Positions 1-7,806 of a stretch of DNA of 64,000 nt are shown here, piece by piece; within the stretch, counting starts at the first letter, position 1; each line of letters opens with the position of its first letter. The notes below the pieces were generated by a model that was not told where the DNA came from, searched no databases, and worked only from the letters and a program-made list of their open reading frames with translations. Position numbers and translations under genes: made by a program. Source of the DNA: Microcoleus sp. AS-A8 (GTDB taxonomy: Bacteria > Cyanobacteriota > Cyanobacteriia > Cyanobacteriales > Coleofasciculaceae); NCBI GenBank assembly GCA_039962225.1, contig JAMPKV010000014.1:1-64000 (forward strand). Direction: 5' to 3'.

Positions 1-347
1 CCCTCTGTGAAATTGCCACTCTTTCTATGACCTGAATCATCAACGATTAATGTGAATCCTCTACTTATCCGGGTTTGACTACACTGATTCATCACCACCA
101 GGCGACGCTCATTTACTTCTAAGGTTGACCAGGGCGCTTCCGTCAAAAAATGGTGTAATCGGTGGTAACTCACTCCGACAGCGTTATCCGCCATTTGAGA
201 CAGATTTTTTCGTTCACTTTCCCCTAATAATCCCCCGATATAGTTTCTAAACTCCCGTTTTTGTGCTTTATGTGTCCAGATATCATCAAAGCGTTTACAC
301 CATCTATCGAAGCAAGGGGGCATGGCGGCAGGAGTTGTCTCTTTCAT
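1..347 (-). CDS. IS701-type transposase, N-terminal part (runs off the window)
   Basis: An open frame starting at the ATG complementary to 345-347 runs 115 codons to the window edge without a stop. It begins MKETTPAAMPPCFDRWCKRF and ends with a VDDSGHRKSG motif, which carries the first catalytic Asp of the DDE transposases of the IS701/IS4-like group common in cyanobacteria. The rest of the DDE domain lies outside the window, so I cannot tell whether the copy is intact. The upstream 348-480 region should contain one end of the element, but I could not define its terminal repeat without the other end. Family assignment is from motif memory. Confidence 0.8.
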   Translation of the reverse strand, partial: MKETTPAAMPPCFDRWCKRFDDIWTHKAQKREFRNYIGGLLGESERKNLSQMADNAVGVSYHRLHHFLTEAPWSTLEVNERRLVVMNQCSQTRISRGFTLIVDDSGHRKSGNFTE

Positions 348-553
348 CGCTCAAACTTTAACGTGAAATCTATGCCATGCTTAGATTATACCTTTATTGC
401 TTCTCGATTTTTGTTTAAGTCCCGTTAGTTAACCTCAAGCCTAGCCGTTGGGAAATAAGCCTTACAGCTTGCTTCGCTAACGTACTTCACAGCCTTGAAC
501 AAAAGCATTTAGCCTAGGTTTAAAAAACATTGCAGCGATTATAAGTTGGCAAT

Positions 554-663
554 CTAGTGGTCTGTCAAGAACTAATTGACGGATAGAGCTGCTTCAATTT
601 AATCCGAGCCTTAGTACATACATACTTCTACTATTCGTCAAAATTGCCTTGACAGACCACTAG
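554..663. mobile_element. MITE-like element with 16-bp perfect terminal inverted repeats
   Basis: CTAGTGGTCTGTCAAG at 554-569 is exactly complementary to CTTGACAGACCACTAG at 648-663. The similarity continues inward imperfectly (TTGACGGATAG against TTGACGAATAG), giving terminal repeats of roughly 30 bp around a non-coding core of about 50 bp. The CTAG/TA at both ends is compatible with a TA-type target duplication as made by IS630/Tc1-like transposases; that family link is inference. The element lies directly against the 3' end of the antitoxin-like gene at 674-907. The rest of 348-673 shows no coding signal. Confidence 0.6.
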
Positions 664-673
664 TTAGGAGCCT

Positions 674-907
674 CTACACGTTGACGTTGTTCCTCTGAAA
701 CTCTGCAAAAGAACGAAACCGTCCCGCCTCAAAATCGTCTAATCCACGCTGGATGCCTTCTACAGCTTCTTCGTAGTCTTGTGCTTCCCACTCTAGAACA
801 CTAGCTAGCAGTTCAGCGGCAACAGTTGCGACATCTTTTCCCTGTCTGGCAGCGTTCTCAAGGAGTTTCGCCTCTGCTTCTGGGCTAAGAGTCACAGTGA
901 TTGTCAT
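674..907 (-). CDS. Antitoxin-like small protein (orphan)
   Basis: A 77-residue protein beginning MTITVTLSPEAEAKLLENAA. The short beta-strand start followed by 'LSPEAEAKLLENAARQGKDVATVAAELL' type helices resembles ribbon-helix-helix antitoxins found in cyanobacterial toxin-antitoxin pairs, here with an acidic middle (EWEAQDYEEAVEGI). Such antitoxins normally precede a RelE/PIN-type toxin. Here the position downstream on the minus strand is taken by the 554-663 MITE-like element and no toxin frame follows. It may be an orphan antitoxin, or the partner may have been lost by transposition nearby. Function is inferred from the overall pattern, not a diagnostic motif. Confidence 0.6.
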   Translation of the reverse strand: MTITVTLSPEAEAKLLENAARQGKDVATVAAELLASVLEWEAQDYEEAVEGIQRGLDDFEAGRFRSFAEFQRNNVNV

Positions 908-1057
908 GGGTCTGTTTTCCTCTACCTGCTTTCCTAAAACCAGAAATTAATCCCTAGCCCACCCATTGTAACAACCTGTTAGAACTGGGCTGTCGAGTGA
1001 GGAGCGATCGCCCAATCGATGATGCCTCTCACTTTAAATGACTCGGGAGTGCCACAT

Positions 1058-1918
1058 TTACTGAATGCTATTCTCTTCTTGCTTTTTGATCAACCTAACT
1101 GCCGTATATACAGTAGAGAGGTAGAAATAGAACATCCAGGTATACCAGATAGGTTTATCGTAATCTTTCTTTTGCTTCTCATTGTGATGGCGGATATCAT
1201 AATTGTTCGCTATGTTGAACAAGTCCTGTTCTTGTTGCGTCGCAACAGTTTTGAGTTTTGGGCGTAAGAATTCAAGAACATCTGCCAAATCCCTGATCGC
1301 ATCGCGTCTATCATCTGGCGAAGAATGGCGATTTTTAAACTTCTGGATAGCTGCCTTCACCCGTACTTCTACATTCTCTGGGTCATATTCCGGTAGCTTT
1401 TCTTGAAGCAATGATTCCATTCCTGGATCGGGAAGAGCCAATATTTCTCCTGTTTTTGAAATTTCGTAGCCGTCTTTGTAATCGCGCAGCAATTCGTTAA
1501 TCTCGTAACGAAATTTCTGATGCCCAGTCTCCTGGTTAAATTTTGTATAAAGCCAGCATTCCTCTACGTCGAGCCATACAGATTCCTCGGTGACAGCACT
1601 GATAGGTTCTGACACGCAGTCGTAGAGAAATTCGATGACATCAAACAAATCATCTTCAGAGTAAGAATTACATTTTTCTTCTATTGGATATAAATTCTGC
1701 TTGCGAAGCTTCCATAACATTGAAGCTTCAAGATCATAACCTAATGTGCCAGCCACACGCCCAACTTTGGAGTGAAAGTAGCCAAACGCTTCTTGAAAAT
1801 ATCCCTCCTGCAACATTTTTTTGTACACTACACAAAACAGCTGAAGAAGCATTGGTAATTCAAGCTTGGCTGCTGGATTCTTTCCCAGGCGTACAGAGTA
1901 ATACGGTTTTTGTCTCAT
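1058..1918 (-). CDS. Hypothetical protein with a HEPN/Abi-like C-terminal region
   Basis: A 286-residue protein starting MRQKPYYSVRLGKNP. The N-terminal two thirds (about 1-190) is mostly helical and unfamiliar. The last 90 residues show a helical bundle with NNYDIRHHNEKQKKDYD followed by a hydrophobic helix (WMFYFYLSTVYTAVRLIKK). That arrangement is like the C-terminal all-helical domains with an (I)RH motif found in abortive-infection proteins of the AbiJ/HEPN type. The canonical HEPN Rx4-6H spacing is not met exactly, so the match is weak. It sits alone between the antitoxin-like gene and a Uma2 gene in an accessory stretch, which fits a defence role but does not prove it. Confidence 0.6.
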   Translation of the reverse strand: MRQKPYYSVRLGKNPAAKLELPMLLQLFCVVYKKMLQEGYFQEAFGYFHSKVGRVAGTLGYDLEASMLWKLRKQNLYPIEEKCNSYSEDDLFDVIEFLYDCVSEPISAVTEESVWLDVEECWLYTKFNQETGHQKFRYEINELLRDYKDGYEISKTGEILALPDPGMESLLQEKLPEYDPENVEVRVKAAIQKFKNRHSSPDDRRDAIRDLADVLEFLRPKLKTVATQQEQDLFNIANNYDIRHHNEKQKKDYDKPIWYTWMFYFYLSTVYTAVRLIKKQEENSIQ

Positions 1919-2012
1919 ATAACCTGATAGTTTTAGCTTTTATTTCCCCGACATTTGAATCAGTAAATCGGCATCATGAATGAGTTGTTCGCTATCCAAA
2001 CGGGACAACCTT

Positions 2013-2741
2013 TCACAGATTGTCTGGGTCAATGCCCCGTTCCCGCAACTTAGCAATCAAGTCTGCAAGTTGCTGCTCAGCCATCCTCGCCTGCTGCTCC
2101 GCTCGCTCAGCCCTTAGCCGCTCTTGCTGAATTACATTCTCTGGAGCAGGAAATCGGTTGCCTTGCTGGTCATACCAGTACAGCCATTCACGACTCCAGC
2201 CCTCATGCGTCCCCTGCTCATACCCAATCCCTAGCCCAATTTCCGGCATCCACACGGGATTTCCCCTCTGCCGCACGTAAGCTCCCCTCTCTAGGCGATA
2301 AACCTCAAACGGCTCATGCTTGTCCCGTTTCCAGTAGTCGGAATTATAGATGGTGTAATAAAGTACCCCCATCTCTGCATACTTAGTCATCTTGTCGTCG
2401 TATTCACCACCAGGCGTTTTAGAGACAACTTCCAAAACCCACTGAGGCACAACGTTGTTTTCTTGCCAGACGACATAACTCAATCGTCCTTTGGCACTCC
2501 TACGCCTTGGAACTCCCAGACTCAAGAAACCATCTGGCCCAATCGCTGCTTTGTCTGGGTGATAGTAGATTCCCAAGTTAACTCCCAAAAACCAGTCCAT
2601 TCGGGAAGCCCACAAAAGAGCCAGGATTGCTCGTAGCAGATTAGGGATGAGGATTTGCAGCTCATTATCCACAGGGGTATTGTCAGTTTCAGGCAGGTCT
2701 TCTTCTGTAGGAAGATATTGCAACGAGTTGTACTCTACCAT
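2013..2741 (-). CDS. Uma2-family (DUF820) PD-(D/E)XK endonuclease-like protein
   Basis: Uma2 proteins are a restriction-endonuclease-fold family greatly expanded in cyanobacteria; their function is mostly unknown. The core motifs are visible: an Asp in IGPDGFLSLG and an E-x-V element in PQWVLEVVSKTPGGEYDDK. The tail (QQERLRAERAEQQARMAEQQ) is a coiled coil ending GIDPDNL, typical of the family. I chose the internal ATG complementary to 2739-2741 (MVEYNSLQYLPTEEDLP) because family members start there; an in-frame ATG 72 bases further upstream (at 2813) would add an unusual leader. Neither start has a clear ribosome-binding site. Confidence 0.85.
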   Translation of the reverse strand: MVEYNSLQYLPTEEDLPETDNTPVDNELQILIPNLLRAILALLWASRMDWFLGVNLGIYYHPDKAAIGPDGFLSLGVPRRRSAKGRLSYVVWQENNVVPQWVLEVVSKTPGGEYDDKMTKYAEMGVLYYTIYNSDYWKRDKHEPFEVYRLERGAYVRQRGNPVWMPEIGLGIGYEQGTHEGWSREWLYWYDQQGNRFPAPENVIQQERLRAERAEQQARMAEQQLADLIAKLRERGIDPDNL

Positions 2742-2856
2742 GACGACTACCCAAGGGATATGATGACTGTATCTTAACGGTTTTACCTCTCTAGAGGCAG
2801 CACTTGAAATCAAATCTGTAACGGCAGCTTTAGCGATCGCTCATCAGTCCAAAATC

Positions 2857-3291
2857 TCAATCGGAGAGAAGTTCCTGTCTAACTTCAGCTTCGGAACTGT
2901 CAGCATAAATACCAGTAGTAATCACGCGATCGGTTACTTCATCCAGATAGGAACGGAGAGTATTATTAAGTTCTTGGAATTCTGGCCAAAGGGTGTCGTT
3001 CACAAAGCTGACGGGAACACGAGCCATGACAGTAGTATGCTTCTGTCGGTAATAGCGGTAAGGCTCAATGCCGTAGCGACGCAACAATGCCAAAAACAGC
3101 TTCTTTGACCACATATCCGACAAGGTGAATTTGTATTCCACTGGTGGATCGAGTTTTTGAACGTCTTTAAGTTTTTCACGGATACGCTCTAAGGCATTGG
3201 CAGCAGCAACCTTCTCCCCCTTTGTCGTTGCACCCGCGAACAAAGCTTCAATGCGTTGCAGTTTTTCAATCAGCTTTTGTTCTTCAATCAA
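2857..3291 (-). CDS. Conserved hypothetical protein, translationally coupled to the EEP-fold gene
   Basis: A 144-residue protein I do not recognise with certainty. The first 45 residues are a charged helix (MIEEQKLIEKLQRIEALFAG, then KGEKVAAANALERIREKL). The rest is a compact alpha/beta region with RRYGIEPYRYYRQKHTT. Its ATG overlaps the stop of the upstream EEP-fold gene by four bases (ATGA, 3288-3291), so the two are very probably co-translated and functionally linked. No signal peptide or membrane segment. Confidence 0.7.
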   Translation of the reverse strand: MIEEQKLIEKLQRIEALFAGATTKGEKVAAANALERIREKLKDVQKLDPPVEYKFTLSDMWSKKLFLALLRRYGIEPYRYYRQKHTTVMARVPVSFVNDTLWPEFQELNNTLRSYLDEVTDRVITTGIYADSSEAEVRQELLSD

Positions 3292-4121
3292 GATGAGTAG
3301 CTCACTATTTCAAGTTCAGCCGCAATGCCAAAATGGTCAGAGGGGTACACGGTGGGGTCATTGGGAGCAGGTTCGGTGAGAATGAGTTGGCAGTTTTGCA
3401 CGCGCAGGTGCTGGTTGATAAACACGTAGTCCAGCGTACCGCGCCAAGGTCGCAAGTTGCGGTGAATCCATACGTTGACTAGGTATTTGACCAACCGACG
3501 CTGCAAGCTACGTCGTTTTCTTAAGGGTGTGGGACAGGTATATTCCGGCTCGTGACCGTGGTACGCTGCGTAAGCTGAGGTAAATCTCTCGCGCATCAGT
3601 GCGATCTGCGCTTCGCAGCAGCGCTTCGCTATCGCCGGTGTCTCAGGCATACCGTTAAAATCCCCTACTGCCACGATTGGCATATCGGGTGGTAACTTAC
3701 CCAGCCAGTCGAGAAGCAACTGCACCTGCTTTACCCGTTCGGGTTTGGGACCAGGATACCAGTAATAATGCCCGTTACAAAATACCAATGGCTGACCGTC
3801 CACTTCAACCTGCACGTATTGGGCTACTCGTCCCTGAGTTTGCAAGTCAAGAGTGTCCTGTTGCGTGAAGGGATGACGGCTGAGAATTGCTCCTCCGTAA
3901 TAGGGGAAACCTTTATCGTCTAGTCCTTTGGAAGGCACTAGCTGCACGTAAGGCATATTAAGCTGCTGTGCCAGCCAAGCGCTGTTGTCTTCTGGAAGCT
4001 TGACCTCCTGTAGTCCGATTAAATCTGCTTGTTGAGCTGCCAAACCCTCCACCAAGAGTTCGCGACGCTGCGCCCATTTTTCCATTTCAAACAGAATGTT
4101 AATCGTGACGACTTTGACCAC
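3288..4121 (-). CDS. Endonuclease/exonuclease/phosphatase (EEP) family hydrolase
   Basis: The 277-residue protein has the full set of EEP metal-dependent phosphodiesterase motifs: N8 in TINILF, E39 in GLQEVK, H118 in CNGHYYW, D154 and N156 in VGDFNGMP, and a C-terminal SDHFGIAAEL. Family members cut nucleic acids or hydrolyse phosphoesters (DNase I, ExoIII, sphingomyelinase, CCR4 types); the substrate here cannot be read from sequence. No signal peptide is seen, so it is probably cytosolic. Residues about 162-176 (PAIAKRCCEAQIALMRER) are encoded by a GC-rich stretch that contains a dispersed short repeat (3621-3635) and look like an in-frame insertion after the DxN motif. Confidence 0.85.
   Translation of the reverse strand: MVKVVTINILFEMEKWAQRRELLVEGLAAQQADLIGLQEVKLPEDNSAWLAQQLNMPYVQLVPSKGLDDKGFPYYGGAILSRHPFTQQDTLDLQTQGRVAQYVQVEVDGQPLVFCNGHYYWYPGPKPERVKQVQLLLDWLGKLPPDMPIVAVGDFNGMPETPAIAKRCCEAQIALMRERFTSAYAAYHGHEPEYTCPTPLRKRRSLQRRLVKYLVNVWIHRNLRPWRGTLDYVFINQHLRVQNCQLILTEPAPNDPTVYPSDHFGIAAELEIVSYSS
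3621..3635. repeat. Short dispersed repeat inside the EEP gene
   Basis: GCGCTTCGCTATCGC occurs here inside a coding sequence. Its exact reverse complement, GCGATAGCGAAGCGC, occurs at 32752-32766 in an intergenic region. Related fragments (TTGCTTCGCTAACG) lie near 477. This is the style of small dispersed repeats of filamentous cyanobacteria, which can insert in frame. Confidence 0.5.
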
Positions 4122-4238
4122 TTGGCGATACGCTCCCAGGTTCGGACAAAAGCATTCAGTCTAGAGTTTAATGCTAAACTCCAGCATCTTTCGATTAGAT
4201 AAAAACAGGCGTGAGTTTTGGGAATTAGGGAGGGGGTC

Positions 4239-5513
4239 GTGGAGTGGATAGAACCACTAAAGAAAGCGCACCAGACGCATATGTTGAGGGCACAGTCGTT
4301 TGGACAGGGGCAACAGGATAGCCCGAGTATTAATCCTGGGGACTGGTCATGGCGGTTTTGGCTTGCTGTACCACTCTACCCATACAATAGGCGGCGAACC
4401 CTTCGCAAAGAAGTTGTTAAGGACACCATCTGGACGTTCGACCAGTTGCAGGGCATCCTCTACACCGTCGTACCGATTCGCATGACCGTCGTTAAGCTGG
4501 AAAAAGGCGGTCTCCTCGTCTATGCGCCAGTTGCACCAACAAAAGAGTGTATCCGGCTGGTTAAGGAATTAGAGGCGAAGCACGGTGAGGTGAAATACAT
4601 CATCCTGCCCACTGCATCGGGCTTAGAACACAAAGTTTTTGTTGGTCCCTTCGCCAGACAGTTTCCTGCTTCACAGGTTTTTGTGACCGCCAATCAATGG
4701 AGTTACCCGCTGAATCTGCCGTTGGCTTGGCTAGGCTTCCCCATGAAACGAACTCACGTACTCCCGGAAGCTAGCGGTGATGCTCCGTTTGGGGATGAGT
4801 TTGACTACGAGGTGCTGAGTATTGATCTCGGACGGGGTTCTTTTGAAGAAGTGGCATTATTGCACAAGCGATCGCGCACTCTATTATTAACAGACTCGGT
4901 GCTTTCTGTGCCAGAGAAGCCACCAGAGATTGTCCAAGTTGACCCGTACCCCTTGTTGTTCCACGCCAGAGACAATGCATTCGACGTGCTTGAAGACACT
5001 GAGGCGAATCGCCGCAAGGGATGGCAGCGCATTTCGCTGTTTGCATTGTACTTTCGTCCCAGCACGTTGGAGACGATTGGACTGGGGGAGGCATTTCGCG
5101 ATGCCTTCAAAGCGCCGGATCGGTCAAAGAAGGCATATTTCGGTTGGTTTCCGTTCCGATGGCAGACCGATTGGAAGCAGTCATTCAATGCATTACGAGG
5201 GAGCGGTCGTCCTTTTGTGGCACCGATTCTACAGACGTTCATTTTTAACCAAGCACCGAGGGATGTACTCGACTGGGCGGATAAGGTGGCGAAGTGGTAT
5301 TTTGAACGAATTATTCCCTGCCACTTTGACGCGCCCATTGAGGTAGGGCCGCATCAGTTCCGCCAGGCGTTCAGCTTCCTTGAGAAGAAGCCTTCTAGTG
5401 AGAATTTATTGGGAAGTGGAAGTCAGCCTCTACCTGAGGATGACTTTGAATTCATGAGGAAGCTGGAAGAGAACTTGACTAAGCGCGGCATCACGTCGCC
5501 AGCAAAGGAATAA
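4239..5513 (+). CDS. DUF4336 domain-containing protein
   Basis: A roughly 425-residue soluble protein of the DUF4336 family, widespread in cyanobacteria and algae. DUF4336 has a degenerate metallo-beta-lactamase-like fold; no enzymatic activity is established to my knowledge. Typical signatures seen are WSWRFWLAVPLYPYNRRRTL, TIWTFDQLQGILY, the IRMTVVKLEKGGLLVYAPVA strand region and a late IIPCHFDAPIEVGP. I place the start at the GTG at 4239 because GGAGG (4229-4233) lies five bases upstream. A TTG at 4218 and an ATG at 4281 are alternatives, and family homologues begin close to the ATG position. Confidence 0.8.
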   Translation: MEWIEPLKKAHQTHMLRAQSFGQGQQDSPSINPGDWSWRFWLAVPLYPYNRRRTLRKEVVKDTIWTFDQLQGILYTVVPIRMTVVKLEKGGLLVYAPVAPTKECIRLVKELEAKHGEVKYIILPTASGLEHKVFVGPFARQFPASQVFVTANQWSYPLNLPLAWLGFPMKRTHVLPEASGDAPFGDEFDYEVLSIDLGRGSFEEVALLHKRSRTLLLTDSVLSVPEKPPEIVQVDPYPLLFHARDNAFDVLEDTEANRRKGWQRISLFALYFRPSTLETIGLGEAFRDAFKAPDRSKKAYFGWFPFRWQTDWKQSFNALRGSGRPFVAPILQTFIFNQAPRDVLDWADKVAKWYFERIIPCHFDAPIEVGPHQFRQAFSFLEKKPSSENLLGSGSQPLPEDDFEFMRKLEENLTKRGITSPAKE

Positions 5514-5643
5514 AGTGTAAGGCGATCGCTTCTCGTGCTGCTTCAGGTTTGGGGGAATGGATTTCGAGGAGGATGGTGCGCTCTTCGTAGCGTACCGCTA
5601 GGCATTCGCTTTGAATAATTAAGACTGTCGGAGATACACATTC
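5491..5643 (-). pseudogene. Remnant of a minus-strand gene (C-terminal fragment)
   Basis: The minus strand is open for 51 codons with protein-like content, including VRYEERTILLEIHSPKPEAA, ending at the TGA complementary to 5491-5493. There is no ATG, GTG or TTG start with a ribosome-binding site, and a stop closes the frame just upstream. It reads like the last part of a decayed gene squeezed between the DUF4336 gene and the helicase gene. It overlaps the last 23 bases of the DUF4336 gene. I do not know the parent family. Confidence 0.3.
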
Positions 5644-5694
5644 TCAGCATCTATCAGCTTTGATAGAAGAAACAGGTAGCTTTCCCAACTGGGT

Positions 5695-7800
5695 ATGGAT
5701 ATGACAACAGAACTCAGAAATCAGGCGTTATTACTTCTCTGTCAAGCCCTGAATAACCCAACAGCTGACTTTCGGGATGGACAATGGGAAGCGATCTCTG
5801 CCTTAATCGGGAATCGAGCGCGGTTACTGGTTGTTCAACGTACTGGCTGGGGGAAAAGTTTAGTCTATTTTCTGGCGACTCGCTTGCTACGAGATGGTGG
5901 TGCTGGCCCAACTCTCCTCATTTCACCACTACTGGCTCTCATGCGAAACCAAATTGCCGCAGCCGAACGTATTGGCGTTAAAGCCGCGACGATTAACTCT
6001 AGTAATACAGAAGAATGGGAAGCGATAAAAGCTCAGTTGCTAGCAGGAAGAGTTGATATTCTACTGATTTCCCCGGAACGACTAGCAAATGAGAAATTTC
6101 GAGAAACCGTTCTGTTCCCAATATCTCAACGAATTGGATTATTTGTCGTTGATGAAGCCCACTGTATATCCGACTGGGGACACGATTTTCGACCCGACTA
6201 TCGGCGGATTGTTCGAGTTTTGCAAGCACTTCCCCAGAACATCCCAGTCCTTGCCACAACTGCTACTGCTAACAACCGAGTCGTTAACGATATCATTGCT
6301 CAACTGGGAGCCAATCTGCGTGTATCAAGAGGCTCCCTGACCCGAAAAAGCTTGCATTTGCAAAATATCAAGCTCAATAGTCCAGCAGCACGAATGGCAT
6401 GGTTAGCCGAATACCTTCCAAACTTACCTGGTAGCGGTATTATTTACACACTCACTGTCAGAGATGCTGAACGAATTGCCGATTGGTTAAAGACACAAGG
6501 AATTGACGCTGAAGCCTACCACAGCGAACTAACTAATGAAGAACGTTTAGCTTTAGAAGACCAACTGCTCAAAAATGAAATCAAAGCATTGGTATCAACT
6601 ACTGCTTTAGGAATGGGCTTTGATAAACCCGATTTAGGATTTGTCATTCATTACCAACGTCCAGGTTCTGTTGTTCATTATTATCAGCAAGTAGGACGAG
6701 CGGGTAGAGCGGTAGAGCAAGCTTATGGAATTCTTCTTAGCGGTGATGAAGACGACGAAATTACCAATTATTTCATCAGAACCGCCTTTCCTCCAGAAGT
6801 TCATGTTCAGCAGGTTTTAGAAGCTCTAGAACAGGCGGATAATGGCTTTTCTGTTCCCCAACTAGAGCAGCAACTCAATCTTTCTAGAGGACAGATTGAA
6901 AAGGTTTTGAAACTCCTGTCGCTGGAGTCTCCCGCACCTATAACTAAGCAAGGTTCCAAGTGGTATGCTACTCCAGTATCTTATCAGCCCAATACTGAGA
7001 AAATCGAACGGTTGACGCAAATCCGCTGCTCTGAACAAGCTCGGATGCTGGAATATATGGAAAGTCAACAATGCTTAATGACTTTTCTAGCAATAGAATT
7101 AGATGACCCCAACCCAACTGTTTGCGGCAAATGTACTGTGTGCTTGGGTAGACCTTTATTCCCAGAAACCTACTCCCTAGAACGGGTTAATCAAGCAATC
7201 CAGTATCTACGTCGCAGTGACCAAATCATTGAACCCCGCAAACAATGGCCTTCACAAGCACTACCAATTTATGGCCTTTCAGGGAATATTCGAGACAATT
7301 TACGAGCAGTGGAAGGAAGGGCTTTGTCTCTCTGGGGTGATGCAGGTTGGGGAGAATTAGTTAAACAGGGTAAATATCGGGATAATCATTTTGATGATGC
7401 GCTGGTACAGGGTGCTTTTGAGATGATTCAACGTTGGCAACCTCAAATTTTTCCCACTTGGGTAACTTGCGTTCCCTCATTAAATCGTCCAGAACTCTTA
7501 CCAAATTTTGCTCAACGACTGGCTGAGAAATTAGGTTTACCCTTTAAGCCAGTTGTTCGTAAAGCCCGCCCCAATAAACAACAAAAAGAGATGAGTAATA
7601 GTTACCAACAAGCTCATAATTTAGATGGTGTATTTGAGGTTGACACTTGGCAAGGCATGAAGGGTACAGTTTTCTTAATTGATGATATGGTAGATTCCCG
7701 TTGGACTTTTACTGTCATTGCTGCCCTGTTACGTCGTGCTGGAAGTGGTCAGGTTTTTCCTCTGGCATTAGCACTCAATTCTTTAGACCAAGCGGATTAG
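5695..7800 (+). CDS. RecQ-type DNA helicase fused to a phosphoribosyltransferase-like domain
   Basis: The 701-residue protein has all superfamily-2 helicase motifs: motif I TGWGKS (50-55), motif II DEAHC (153-157), motif III ATTATA (187-192), motif V TTALGMGFDKPDL and motif VI QQVGRAGR (331-338). A RecQ zinc site follows with exact canonical spacing, C460-x16-C477-x2-C480-x2-C483. Instead of the normal winged-helix/HRDC tail, residues about 525-701 resemble a type I phosphoribosyltransferase, with a PRPP-loop-like FLIDDMVDSRWT (660-671) in which the usual TG is SR. The downstream DprA-like gene begins six bases after this stop, so the two form an operon. RecQ helicases unwind 3'-5'. The fusion and partner suggest a defence or DNA-processing system rather than housekeeping RecQ; that is inference. 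ATG at 5695 is used; a second ATG follows at 5701. Confidence 0.88.
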   Translation: MDMTTELRNQALLLLCQALNNPTADFRDGQWEAISALIGNRARLLVVQRTGWGKSLVYFLATRLLRDGGAGPTLLISPLLALMRNQIAAAERIGVKAATINSSNTEEWEAIKAQLLAGRVDILLISPERLANEKFRETVLFPISQRIGLFVVDEAHCISDWGHDFRPDYRRIVRVLQALPQNIPVLATTATANNRVVNDIIAQLGANLRVSRGSLTRKSLHLQNIKLNSPAARMAWLAEYLPNLPGSGIIYTLTVRDAERIADWLKTQGIDAEAYHSELTNEERLALEDQLLKNEIKALVSTTALGMGFDKPDLGFVIHYQRPGSVVHYYQQVGRAGRAVEQAYGILLSGDEDDEITNYFIRTAFPPEVHVQQVLEALEQADNGFSVPQLEQQLNLSRGQIEKVLKLLSLESPAPITKQGSKWYATPVSYQPNTEKIERLTQIRCSEQARMLEYMESQQCLMTFLAIELDDPNPTVCGKCTVCLGRPLFPETYSLERVNQAIQYLRRSDQIIEPRKQWPSQALPIYGLSGNIRDNLRAVEGRALSLWGDAGWGELVKQGKYRDNHFDDALVQGAFEMIQRWQPQIFPTWVTCVPSLNRPELLPNFAQRLAEKLGLPFKPVVRKARPNKQQKEMSNSYQQAHNLDGVFEVDTWQGMKGTVFLIDDMVDSRWTFTVIAALLRRAGSGQVFPLALALNSLDQAD

Positions 7801-7806
7801 AAAATT

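Noticed and set aside
4771-5338. Long minus-strand frames opposite the DUF4336 gene
   Set aside because: They lie wholly antisense to a family-supported gene and have no domain features.
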